This document shows positions 1 through 6,959 of a DNA stretch of 10,316 nucleotides, piece by piece; the first letter of the stretch is position 1; each line of letters starts with the position of its first letter. Below the pieces are notes generated by a model that saw only the letters and a program-made list of their open reading frames with translations, was not told where the DNA came from and made no database searches. This DNA comes from Echinostoma caproni. Its lineage: Eukaryota; Platyhelminthes; Trematoda; Plagiorchiida; Echinostomatidae. Position numbers and translations under genes: made by a program. The DNA lies in assembly GCA_900618425.1 (NCBI GenBank), contig UZAN01042423.1, positions 17,684-27,999 of the forward strand, in the 5' to 3' direction.

Positions 1-414
1 CGGTATCTACTGGCCACCTGCAAACAGGAACCAGGGCAAAATTTCGATCAATTCTTTCAGAAGCTCAAATCTTTAGCCAAAGATTGCAACTTCAAGGCCG
101 TAACGGCTGAACAAAATCAGGATGACACCATACGAAACGCCTTCATAAGCGGGATGCAGTCAGGCGTTGTGAGACAGCGTCTTCTTGAAAACAGATGTCT
201 GGACCTACCGACCGCCTTAGAACTAGCTCGATCACTTGAAATGGCACAACAGTCTAATGCTTTTCAGACACCACCAATGTCGTATACAGCAGTAGCTTCA
301 GGTTCATCTGAACCAAGAGAAATTCCCTAGTAAGATCTCAAGAAAAGCAACAGCCCACCTGTGCAAACGTCAGCCGCGATCAAAACCAAATGTTATTTTT
401 GCGGAAATGACAGA
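1..414 (+). pseudogene. gag: Partial gag of the Ty3/gypsy element
   Basis: Frame 1 is open from base 1 to tandem stops TAG TAA at 328-333 and then continues in the same frame to about 414. It is a helical, charged, Gln-rich Gag segment containing FDQFFQKLKSLAKDC and LDLPTALELARSLEMAQQ, matching the capsid region of Gag from CsRn1-type elements. Gag would build the cytoplasmic particle in which the element is reverse transcribed. Just after the stops the frame runs into the first zinc knuckle (CYFC at 391-402), which shows that the stops fall inside a once continuous gag. The N terminus is outside the window. Two adjacent stops and a frameshift at about 414 make this copy non-functional. The domain type is clear; the exact family rests on recalled similarity. 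Confidence 0.8.
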
Positions 415-490
415 CCCTTGTTTTAAATGTCCAGCTAAGGACGCAGTTTGCAGTAATTGTGGGAAGAAAGGACATTTCGAACGGGTTTGC
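391..490 (+). other. Nucleocapsid zinc-knuckle pair, first one broken
   Basis: The second knuckle is complete: C at 449, C at 458, H at 473 and C at 488, giving CX2CX4HX4C (CSNCGKKGHFERVC). The first begins in frame 1 with CYFCGNDR (391-414) and resumes in frame 2 with PCFKC (416-430). Spacing shows that the position of the zinc-binding His is exactly where the frame changes, so loss of 2 bases there removed it. Such knuckles bind the element's RNA during packaging. The two cysteines on either side of the break are retained. Confidence 0.75.
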
Positions 491-1000
491 AGATCGCTCC
501 CGGAGAAACCATCAACCTCGGCTACTATGCTTGCTCTCTCAACTACAGTCTCCGTTTCCGCTTCGGCTTGTCTCGCTAACTCACTGGTAAAAATCACTGT
601 GAATAAGGTCCCCGTTAGAGCTCTAATAGACGCCGGGAGCTCTGAAAGTTATTTTTCCGAATCTTTCGTCAAACGACACCATCTGAAGGTCATACAATCA
701 TCTAGCACAATCTTGATGGCATCCAAGAGATTGTTTAGCCACACGAAAGGTCACTGTTTAGTCATTATAGAACTCAAGGACAAGTCATACGTTAATCTCA
801 AACTCTCGGTCCTTCCACATTTGTGTGCGGATATATTACTGGGACATGATTTTCTGAAACTCCACAAAACAATTGAAATCCCGTTCAGGATTAACAGACC
901 CCCTCTTTCTCTTTGTAACGTAACTGCTTCATGCATCAAACCGCCATCTCTCTTCGGGAACTTGCTGCCGGATTGTAAACCCATTGCAACCAAATCACGC
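491..1000 (+). pseudogene. Retrotransposon aspartic protease region
   Basis: This lies in frame 2, open from 407 to the stop at 1295. The retropepsin core is visible as VRALIDAGSSESYF, with the catalytic Asp at 629-631, and the second conserved element as ILLGHDF at 833-853, the usual distance downstream. The enzyme would cut the Gag-Pol polyprotein as a homodimer. The active-site triad reads DAG where DTG or DSG is usual; the change of the Ser/Thr to Ala would be expected to weaken catalysis. There is no frame break between zinc knuckle and protease. In this clade gag and pol are often read together, but the present frame relation has been altered by the lesion at about 414. The identification is firm; functionality is unlikely. 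Confidence 0.8.
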
Positions 1001-1770
1001 CGCCACACTCCTGATGACGAGAAATTTATTCGATCAGAAGTTCGCCGACTTCTTAAGGACGGCATCATAGAGACTTCAACTTCACACTGGCGAGCACAAG
1101 TCCTTGTAACCACAAGTGAACGGCACACCAGATGCATGGTGGTCAACTATAGTCAAACTAATTGCTACACGCTGTTAGACGCTTACCCGCTGCCGCGACT
1201 AGACGAAATGGTATCTAAAATATCACGATACGCTGTCTTCAGTACCTTAGATCTACGAAGTGCATACCACCAAATCGCTATTGAAGCAAAAGATTGACCA
1301 TTCACTGACTCTGAAGCATGCGGCAAGCTGTACCAGTTCTGTCGAATACCTTTTGGAGTGACTAATGGCGCCACTTGCTTCCAGGGGGCAATGAATAAGC
1401 TCATCCAGGAGGAAAATCTGTTGGGAACCTTTGCCCACATCGACAACATTACAGTGTGCGGACTGAACAAAGAAGATCACGACAAAAGTCTAACGATTTT
1501 TTTCAACGCTGTTAGAAAATACGGGCTTACTCTAAAAGAAGAAAAGTGTATCATTGGTACGGAAGAAATAAAACTCCTGGGTTACGAAGTCTCACACGGT
1601 TTGATGAAACCGGACCCTGAAAGATTGAAGTCGCTTCGAGAACTTCCACCTCCCAAAGATCTCAAATCAAAACTCCGGGCATCCGGTTTGTTTTCATATT
1701 ACCCCCATTGAATTCCTCGCTTCTCGGACAAGATACGTCCCTTGGTACATAATAACACGTCCCCTACCAG
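1001..1770 (+). pseudogene. Ty3/gypsy reverse transcriptase domain
   Basis: Frame 2 continues across an in-frame TGA at 1295-1297 and another at 1709-1711, with no frameshift between. RT landmarks in order: MVVNYSQTN (usually with Asp where Asn stands), the motif A block FSTLDLRSAYHQI with the catalytic Asp at 1250-1252, YQFCRIPFGVTNG (motif B region), HIDN at 1436-1447 in place of YxDD, and LKEEKC and LLGYEVS. The thumb segment continues as FSYYPH, stop, IPRFSDKIRPLVH. The first TGA sits where relatives usually have Arg and the second where they have Trp, so single G-to-A or C-to-T changes explain both. The protein would copy the element's RNA into DNA. The Tyr-to-His change and the stops make this copy dead. 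The Asn in HIDN may be a clade trait (I recall YLDN in relatives, unverified). Confidence 0.88.
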
Positions 1771-2188
1771 AGGACGTCAGAATATCCTTTGGAATGCACA
1801 AAAGCGAACTGGAACACGCAGTCATCACTACCATCTATCCGAAGATACCACTATTCGTGGAAAGAGATGCCTCAGACGTAGCTATTTCGGCTACCCTCTA
1901 GCAGAGCCGTAGGGCGGTTGCATTCTTTTTCAGAACGCTATCTACAAGTGAACGGCATCATTCCTCTGTACAGAAAGAGGCCAACGCCATCGTCGAAGCC
2001 TTCCGGAAGTGGAGACACTATTTGCTTGGCACGCACTTCAGACTGATCACAGATCAAAAATCGGTTGTCTTTATGTTCGATTCGAGACACCACGGTAAAA
2101 TTAAAAATGATAAAATTCAGAGATGGAGAATCGGACTATCATGCCACGGCTTCAATGCTATTTACTGCCTAGATATGAAAGCATGGCG
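1771..2188 (+). pseudogene. Ty3/gypsy RNase H domain
   Basis: The frame shifts from 2 to 3 near 1770 and stays open except for TAG at 1899-1901. Recognisable blocks are SELEHAVITTI, VERDASDVAISATL, AFFFRTLSTSERHHSSVQKEA and LITDQKSVVFMFD. Three acidic residues that fit the RNase H active site are present: Asp at 1866 (DAS), Glu at 1977 (KEA) and Asp at 2052 (TDQ). After RWRIGLSCHGF the reading frame moves back to frame 2 near 2185, where ADALSRR marks the usual end of this domain. The enzyme would remove the RNA strand after reverse transcription. One nonsense codon and two frameshifts break this copy. Confidence 0.85.
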
Positions 2189-2960
2189 GCTGACGCATTG
2201 TCTCGTAGATTCTGCTCAGTGTCCACATCACTCGAACCACTCAAACAGCTACATCACTCACTATGTCATCCGGGAATCGTGCGAATGCTTCATTTTGTTT
2301 GAACTAAAAATCTCCCTTACTCTGTCAATGAAGTTAAATCCGTCATTAGCGGCTGCTCAATCTGTGCCAGATGGACACCGCAGTTCTGTAAACTTCCTAC
2401 GGAAAATTTGATCAAAGCCACCGCGCCGTTTGAGAGATTTTGATTTTAAAGGTCTTCTTCCGTCGGAATCTCGAAACCGATACTCGTTGACGATCGTGGA
2501 CGAGTACTATCGATTCCCGTTTGCTTACAACTGTCCTGACTTATCAGCTGTTACAGTCATCTGGTGTCTCACCAATTTATTCTTGATCTTTGTTATGCCT
2601 TTCTACATACATTCTGATAGGGGGTTGTCCTTCATGTCCCAGGAGCTAAAGAATTTCCTTCAAAACAACGGTATTGTCTCCAGTAGAACAACAGCCTACA
2701 ATCCTGGCTCAAACGAACAAGTTGAGAGACTAAACAGGACTCTTTGAAAGGCTGTCGTTCTCGCAGCGCAATTGAAAGGCTTGCCGTGTACTCAGTGGGA
2801 ATCCGCTCTTCCGGAAGCTCTCCGCTCTATTCGATCACTGCTGTGTACAGCCACTAGTGCGACCCCTCACGAGCGATTGTTTTCTTATCATCGCAAATCT
2901 GCATCAGGGATCTCTATACCAACCTGGTTGAGTATTCCTGGACCTGTCTTAATGCGTCGC
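2189..2960 (+). pseudogene. Ty3/gypsy integrase, zinc-binding and catalytic core
   Basis: Frame 2 carries the HHCC zinc finger: LHHSLCHPG followed 28 codons later by CSIC, with a TGA at 2300-2302 between. Near 2435 the frame changes to 3 and the catalytic core follows: Asp at 2442 (DFKG), Asp at 2616 (HSDRG) and Glu at 2724 (QVE). Exactly 35 residues lie between the last two, the DD35E pattern of retroviral-type integrases. A TGA at 2745-2747 stands where relatives have Trp (NRTL, stop, KAVVLAAQLKG), and the frame stays open to about 2955. The protein would insert the element's DNA into the genome. The catalytic triad is intact but the chain is broken by two nonsense codons and a frameshift. 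Confidence 0.9.
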
Positions 2961-3360
2961 CCCTGGTTGACGAAGCTGAATTACTCGAATGTAACCCCAA
3001 ATAAGCCCATATCCGTTTCTCAAATGGGCGAGAAGATACTATATCAATACACCACCTGGATCCCAGAGGTCAAGTCTCTGAGCCAACAACGGCTATATAT
3101 CTAGAATCCAATGAATCCTCAATCCCCGAATGTGATTTTCAATCCCCCCCCCCTTCATACAGAGAGTACCAATTCTGATGAGACGAACATCACGAACATT
3201 TTCCCACCCCTTGTTCAAAACACAGATCCACACAATACAAAACTCGAGATACACCCAGTATTCAGAGCACAGCAGCGCACTCATCCTATAATTTGAGAAA
3301 TCGGGAAGCATGAAACAATTTCGACATACAAAAATATCGACCAAAATTACCAGCGGGGGT
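2961..3360 (+). pseudogene. Integrase C-terminal tail and 3' end of pol
   Basis: From about 2963 frame 2 reads LVDEAELLECNPK, stop (3002), AHIRFSNGREDTISIHHLDPRG, a beta-rich block like the C-terminal domain of CsRn1-type integrases. A low-complexity tail rich in Ser, Pro and Thr follows, interrupted by two stops at 3176-3181, and then YNLRNREA just before a TGA at 3311. The block with an asparagine/arginine-rich YNLR motif is common near the pol terminus of gypsy elements. A run of ten C at 3144-3153 lies within the tail and may vary in length. The purine-rich AGCGGGGG at 3352-3359 is a plausible polypurine tract for plus-strand priming. The C-terminal limit is uncertain because of the stops. 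Confidence 0.65.
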
Positions 3361-3368
3361 GAATATTA

Positions 3369-3518
3369 TGTTACACTCTTGTTTGTTGTTTCACATTACT
3401 TTGTACTCGTCACTCTAAATTTTCTCCTCATTCCTTTTCAGCCCCTGTCGTCCATTTGTATGTTGAATAAAGCCGAGATATCGGGCTTTTGTTTTCTCCC
3501 TGTTCAATGGCTGTTACA
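3369..3518 (+). repeat. Probable 3' LTR of the gypsy element (short or truncated)
   Basis: A segment that starts TGTTACAC and ends GTTACA begins shortly after the G-rich tract at 3352-3359, and it has the TG...CA ends expected of an LTR. It contains AATAAA at 3466-3471. The start could instead be TGAATATT at 3360. At about 150 bp it is shorter than LTRs I recall for this clade (several hundred bp), so either the 3' part was lost or the right end lies further on. Without the 5' LTR in the window the limits cannot be proven. Confidence 0.45.
3466..3471 (+). promoter_or_regulatory. AATAAA polyadenylation signal in the probable LTR
   Basis: A canonical AATAAA hexamer is followed at once by CCGAGATATCGG (3473-3484), which can fold as a 4-bp stem (CCGA/TCGG) with a GATA loop, and then by a T-rich stretch. 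The position within the probable LTR fits the R-region poly(A) signal of the element. Confidence 0.5.
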
Positions 3519-3606
3519 ATCGTCTCCCACATCAATGCGATCGATTGAAGTGTCTCAAGATGAATCATTTTAAATATTTGTGGAAATGAATTTCAATCTA
3601 CAAAAG

Positions 3607-4107
3607 TCATATGTCTGGAGTATATTTTAAACAGCCTTCAGTTTTACGGAATTCCTTCCCATTTTTTGATATTCTTTGTCGCAGTTTAGACACTTTTGAA
3701 CAGAAGCTAGTTCCATAAGACAGAGCGAATATCGGCCAGACACCTTTGGTTTGGAACTCACCTTTCAAATACGCAGTGAACCTCTCCAATGGCACAGTTA
3801 TTCGGTATCTGGCCCTTGTGGCTGTGAGTTGTTTATGTCCCACTTTGTGTGCTAGTCTCGGATTGAATACGGCGCATTCACCAGTGGTTGGCTCACCCCA
3901 CCATCGAACACGAACCGAGAGCTCATCTGGGGGCTTTCTACAAGAGCCGACCCGTCGTTTGCCGGTCTGACAAGCACGGAACATGCTGATACTTAAATGT
4001 AAATAAGCTGTAGTGGGAGCATCGATCCCCGGAGGTAGATTTGTATGTACTTGTACCAGACATGGTGAACTGGGTTGAGCTCGCATATTCAACGTGTTAT
4101 CTGACAA
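3607..4107 (-). other. Unrecognised 166-codon minus-strand ORF
   Basis: An ATG-started ORF occupies most of this stretch. The product is basic, has no obvious signal peptide or membrane segment, and I recognise no domain. Its middle (VRWWGEPTTGECAVFNP, then LTATRARYRITVPLERF) is more complex than random translation, and the opposite strand also carries a 74-codon ORF over 3746-3970, which suggests low stop density from a locally GC-richer block. It could be a fragment of a dispersed repeat, a fragment of a host gene, or chance. No splice pattern, poly(A) signal or homology supports expression. It is listed because it is the longest ORF outside the retrotransposons and because nothing else explains 3519-4107. 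Confidence 0.2.
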
Positions 4108-4191
4108 AAAAATAAAGACATTTCTTTTGTAGTAATTATGTGATACAGTTTATAGGAAGAGCAAGTCGTTTCAAGTGTTTGTTACAATCAC

Positions 4192-4197
4192 TTTATT
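4192..4197 (-). promoter_or_regulatory. AATAAA poly(A) signal downstream of the possible exon
   Basis: The minus strand reads TTTACAAATAAAGTGATTG here, about 130 bases beyond the TGA at 4331-4329, followed by a GT-containing stretch. Spacing and orientation suit a short 3' UTR of the possible exon at 4329-4516. AATAAA also occurs by chance in AT-rich DNA, so the support comes from its pairing with that exon. Confidence 0.35.
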
Positions 4198-4328
4198 TGT
4201 AAATCGCATTTGAAATCCATGATTTCGATAAATCAACCTGTTCATAATTCTTGAGTAAACCAAGACAATTCGAAAGAAAAAATGGCCTGATGCGCATCAA
4301 GTTGTCACAAAAAGCTAAAAACTCCACT

Positions 4329-4516
4329 TCAGTTGTCTTGATAATAAATGAGTTGTACTAGTTGCTGAAATTTATCATCTGTGAGAGTTGAGATTTCGAT
4401 CCGTCTTTCATCTAGACTTTCGATTTTTTGAGCTTTTGCGTTTAGGAGATGTGGTATAACACTTTCGTTGGTCACCAAAATTTGTTGGGATTTGGCTTGT
4501 AACGCAGGTACTTTTC
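4329..4516 (-). CDS. Possible 3'-terminal coding exon of an unidentified host gene
   Basis: On the minus strand a reading frame free of stops runs from a possible splice acceptor (CCATTAG before G at 4516) to TGA at 4331-4329. It encodes about 60 residues with protein-like, amphipathic composition: VPALQAKSQQILVTNES, then KIESLDERRIEISTL, then DDKFQQLVQLIYYQDN at the C terminus. Heptad-like spacing of Leu and Ile suggests a coiled coil. The open frame extends upstream past 4516 to a TGA near 4555. A poly(A) signal lies about 130 bases after the stop, as expected for a last exon. I do not recognise the protein. There is no ATG, so it can only be an internal or terminal exon; upstream exons would be at higher coordinates or outside the window. 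It might also be a chance ORF. Confidence 0.35.
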
Positions 4517-4825
4517 CTAATGGATCACAATAATGATAATTGCAAGTATGATATCATTAGATTAATCCATCATTAGATGCATGAAAATAAAGCATTTAGA
4601 GACACTCAACACAACAATTCCAAGCAAACCTCGTACAAGTCTTACACGAATGTCACGAGAGACTAATAAAATCTTTGAGTACTAAATATTAAATTGTTAC
4701 GGGGGCATTTAAAGACTATCATCCGTGGCATTCATGTATACTGTAATCGCTGTTTAGACAATTCATTAAATTGGAATTTTGTTGAGCCTACGAAAGCGTC
4801 AGTATCGTGGTGGTGAGGGTCTTGA
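4517..4825. other. AT-rich spacer, no coding signal seen
   Basis: No ORF with protein-like composition is visible on either strand. If the exon at 4329-4516 is real, this would be intron sequence on the minus strand, with CTAAT near 4555-4565 as a weak branch-point candidate. A 10-base direct repeat ATCATTAGAT occurs at 4553 and 4569, which is too small to interpret. Confidence 0.4.
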
Positions 4826-4828
4826 GTT

Positions 4829-5340
4829 GTGGCTGATTCTGTTCTCCGATCATTCCTTCTTTACGAACTTGAATCCTTTGGCACTCCAAAACAACTGCTC
4901 TCATGGCTTGCTGACTACTTCACAGAGAGGGTCCAGTGCACCAAATTAGGCAGGAGGACACCAAAAACTCTTGTTAATAATTCTGGTATTCTTCAAGGTG
5001 CTGCTCTATCTCCATATCTTTTTTCTGCCTTGATTAATGATCTTTCGGTCCCACCCCCTATGCACATCCAAAAGTATGCTGATGACCTTGTTTTGTCTCG
5101 GGCAGTTTTATCTCCTTCGGAATTTCATTATTTTACTGAAAATCTATCCCACATTCAACAGTTTTCTGACCAACCTGGTCTCAGTCTTAACATATCTAAG
5201 TGCGTATAGTGTATTTTCAAACTTTCCCGCTCCTCATTTCCAACGGACTCTGCTATTCTTAACGATAAACCTGTATCTAGAATGACCGCAGTCAAGGACC
5301 TGGGCGTCACCATTGAAAGCAACCTTCGTTGGTCTACACA
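4829..5340 (+). pseudogene. LINE-A reverse transcriptase, C-terminal half of the domain
   Basis: Frame 2 encodes SFGTPKQLLSWLADYFTERVQ, the motif B block GILQGAALSPYLFSALINDL, and the catalytic motif C YADD at 5075-5086 (KYADDLVLSR). GLSLNISKC and, after TAG at 5207-5209, AVKDLGVTIESNLRWSTH follow in the same frame. This order is that of CR1/Jockey-group LINE RTs. The aspartates of motif C are intact. The catalytic Asp of motif A is missing because of 5' truncation, so no active enzyme could be made. The protein would have performed target-primed reverse transcription of the LINE RNA. Confidence 0.88.
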
Positions 5341-5469
5341 TTTACAACTGTATGGGAAAACTGAGACGCCTATCTTTTCAGTTACACAAACTCAGGTAAT
5401 TCCGAACCCCACATTCAGTCCTGTCCTCTTTCGTTCATCAATGCGTTTTACCAATTCTACTCTATTGCT

Positions 5470-5900
5470 CCACTGTAATGTTTCTCGATCTTTTAAAACG
5501 AGACTTCAAAACAATTCGCCGTGGTTTGATGATCATCAGTCGTGCATCATCAATTCCGATCGATTCACTAATCACAGAACTCATTGATGGTCACATCAAT
5601 TCTTGTTTTAGATTTGCTCATAAGATTCTAGATGACCCTCTTCATCCACTACACCCTGATTTATCGTCTTACTGTTCCCATCCGTCCACACGCTCCTCAT
5701 TTCGACAGCTACCCTCTCGCATTAACATTTATAAAAATTCCCCTGTACCCTACCTGGCCCGACTACTTACCAAAAAGGAACAGGTCCCAAATGATCTACG
5801 TCAAAACGTTTTTGTACATGAAACAAATATCACCGACATTATTTATCTTTCGCTTTTATTATTGCTATTGTTATTATTATTATTATTTCATGCTGCGTGA
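5470..5900 (+). pseudogene. LINE-A C-terminal region after RT
   Basis: Frame 3 gives LDLLKRDFKTIRRGLMIISRAS, SLITELIDGHINSCFRFAHKILDD, PLHPLHPDLSS and INIYKNSPVPYLARLLTKK. These match in order the C-terminal part of CR1-like ORF2 proteins (thumb and tail, with the HPL and YLARLL type blocks). Between about 5340 and 5470 the frame is lost and only a weak remnant (LLLHCNVS) is seen. The end of the ORF reads through the microsatellite and therefore ends in a run of Leu, which is not part of the original protein. Confidence 0.75.
5855..5888 (+). repeat. TTA/TTG microsatellite at the LINE-A 3' end
   Basis: The stretch reads as TTATTATTGCTATTG followed by TTA units and lies immediately after the LINE-A coding relic. 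LINEs of this group often end in short tandem repeats rather than a long poly(A) tail, so this is the probable 3' terminus of LINE-A. It could also be an unrelated microsatellite at the insertion site. Confidence 0.65.
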
Positions 5901-6094
5901 CGAACAGTGTACATTTTTAATTAAAATGTGAGAATTTATGCTTACACATGTTATACAAATGCAAGTACCCCTGCCTTGCACATCACGAAATGCTCTTAAA
6001 CAACCGAGCGTCTCGAATAGCCTCTGCTGAGGATGTCCTAATCACTGCCTTCTCGTAGCAGAGGTGTTTTCCCACAAAAGCGAGAGAGCGAAAA
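5901..6094. other. Spacer with a small inverted repeat, no gene seen
   Basis: No coding signal is visible. CCTCTGCT at 6021-6028 pairs with AGCAGAGG at 6057-6064, an 8-bp stem around a 28-base loop. The spacer lies between the 3' end of LINE-A and the 3' end of the minus-strand LINE-B copy. Confidence 0.4.
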
Positions 6095-6730
6095 TTTCAG
6101 TTTTCAGTTTGTTCAACCATTAACCATGCAATTTTGTGCGCCGGTTTTGGTGGCTGTATTTTGGCTGTCCATTTGGATGAACAATAAGAGAAAAACAGGA
6201 AAGTCGACGAGAAAATGGAGAATTTCAGTGGACCAAAATTGCAAAGAAACTGAGAATATTTATGAACGCCACTGATTACGATACGCAACCATACCATTGA
6301 GCTTCTGTAACCATTAACTACAATGACCCTGTAGTCCTCATCCACGGAGCCTAATGCGGCCTATATGACCGAGTTGCGTGGTTAGGGTTTTCATACCCAT
6401 GTCTTATTTTTGCCACCATTTGCATTTTTCACCCCCTCCGTGCTTCAGCAAACATTGCCTGCTGTGGCAACCCGCTTGGTGACAAGCAAAACACGCTCCA
6501 ACCAATGTAACCATGGGGGGGGGTTGATCACTTGCTATAGTTGGCGACCACGGTCACTAAAATCTCTGCTCTTTACCTTGGTATTATTTTTCCGTTTTCC
6601 TTACCAGACTCGTGTAAAATAGTCTAGACAGTGATGTTTGAACACCAACAGTCTATCTCTATCCTGTTCTTGCAATGGCCACGACTCTGCATTAGCCGAA
6701 CTACAGCAGCGCACATTTAACCCTTGTGGC
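6095..6730 (-). mobile_element. LINE-B copy 1: minus-strand 3' fragment of an RTE-like LINE
   Basis: The minus strand matches the 3' part of the plus-strand LINE-B copy, in colinear order with nearly equal spacing. TGGTTAGGGTTTTCATACCC at 6379-6398 is the exact reverse complement of 8675-8694. CATTAACCATGC at 6118-6129 is that of 8940-8951. CGTGCTTCAGCAAACATTGC at 6439-6458 corresponds to 8607-8626 and 6694-6713 to about 8358-8380. It covers the post-RT C-terminal region and 3' UTR only. The reading frame is heavily broken; a minus-strand ORF at 6097-6345 arises within it but does not follow the original frame. A run of nine G at 6515-6523 lies inside. Similarity may reach about 6900 but becomes too weak to call. 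Confidence 0.8.
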
Positions 6731-6959
6731 TGACTTTCTCCGAATACCTTTAAGGTAATGTACGCCTCTCACGTGCCAGCGATTGGTATATGGCAGTCCG
6801 GCATTATTTCTGTGTACAATTACAGAGACAACCAAAACAAAACGGGTGCAACGTAGCACCACACGCCTCATCGCTGAGATGTGTGTGGAATCAACTATGA
6901 ACAATGCGTGCAGGCCACAAGACTATCCCCATTAGCTTAAGGGTGAACGAAAACAGATA
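6731..6959. other. Junction between the two LINE-B copies
   Basis: No confident feature. A minus-strand ORF (6701-6904) overlaps and may hold further, very decayed LINE-B sequence belonging to copy 1. The point where minus-strand homology ends and plus-strand homology starts cannot be fixed by eye. Confidence 0.35.

Larger units (their letters stand above)
1..3518 (+). mobile_element. Decayed Ty3/gypsy LTR retrotransposon, CsRn1-like, 5' part outside window
   Basis: The order gag, zinc knuckles, protease, RT, RNase H, integrase, then a short untranslated stretch and a likely LTR is that of a Ty3/gypsy element, with integrase after RNase H. Recalled resemblance of the RT, RNase H and integrase segments (for example FSTLDLRSAYHQI, LITDQKS, IHSDRG) points to the CsRn1 clade first described in Clonorchis; this is family knowledge, not a search result. 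The copy is a pseudogene: reading it needs frame changes near 414, 1770, 2185, 2435 and 2955, and it has in-frame stops at 328, 331, 1295, 1709, 1899, 2300, 2745, 3002 and 3176. The 5' LTR, primer-binding site and start of gag lie before base 1. Confidence 0.93.
4826..5900 (+). mobile_element. LINE-A: 5'-truncated CR1/Jockey-like non-LTR retrotransposon
   Basis: Homology to a LINE reverse transcriptase starts abruptly at about 4826, inside the motif A block (ADSV...LLYELESFG), so the endonuclease and the first half of RT are missing. This is the usual result of incomplete target-primed reverse transcription. The element continues through the C-terminal region and ends at a TTA/TTG microsatellite. 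Reading it needs frame 2 (4829 to about 5340) and then frame 3 (from about 5470). A stop lies at 5207-5209 and the region 5340-5470 is scrambled. It is in the same orientation as the gypsy element. Confidence 0.88.

Noticed and set aside
751..1480. Minus-strand ORFs over the protease/RT region (751-1146, 1183-1470, 1253-1480)
   Set aside because: They are antisense shadows of the gypsy pol reading frame and show no domain.
4018..4040. tRNA B-box-like sequence (GCATCGATCCC) suggesting a SINE
   Set aside because: No A box at the right distance, no tRNA cloverleaf and no recognisable SINE tail were seen.
5855..5900. Poly-Leu tail of the plus-strand ORF ending at 5900
   Set aside because: It is produced by reading through the TTA/TTG microsatellite, not a real transmembrane or signal segment.
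6000..6064. Hammerhead ribozyme-like core (CTGAGGATGTCCTAA)
   Set aside because: The required CTGATGA and GAAA core elements are absent, and three stems cannot be drawn.
6097..6345. 82-codon minus-strand ORF as a separate gene
   Set aside because: It lies within LINE-B copy 1, across its C-terminal end and 3' UTR, and matches the corresponding non-coding part of copy 2.
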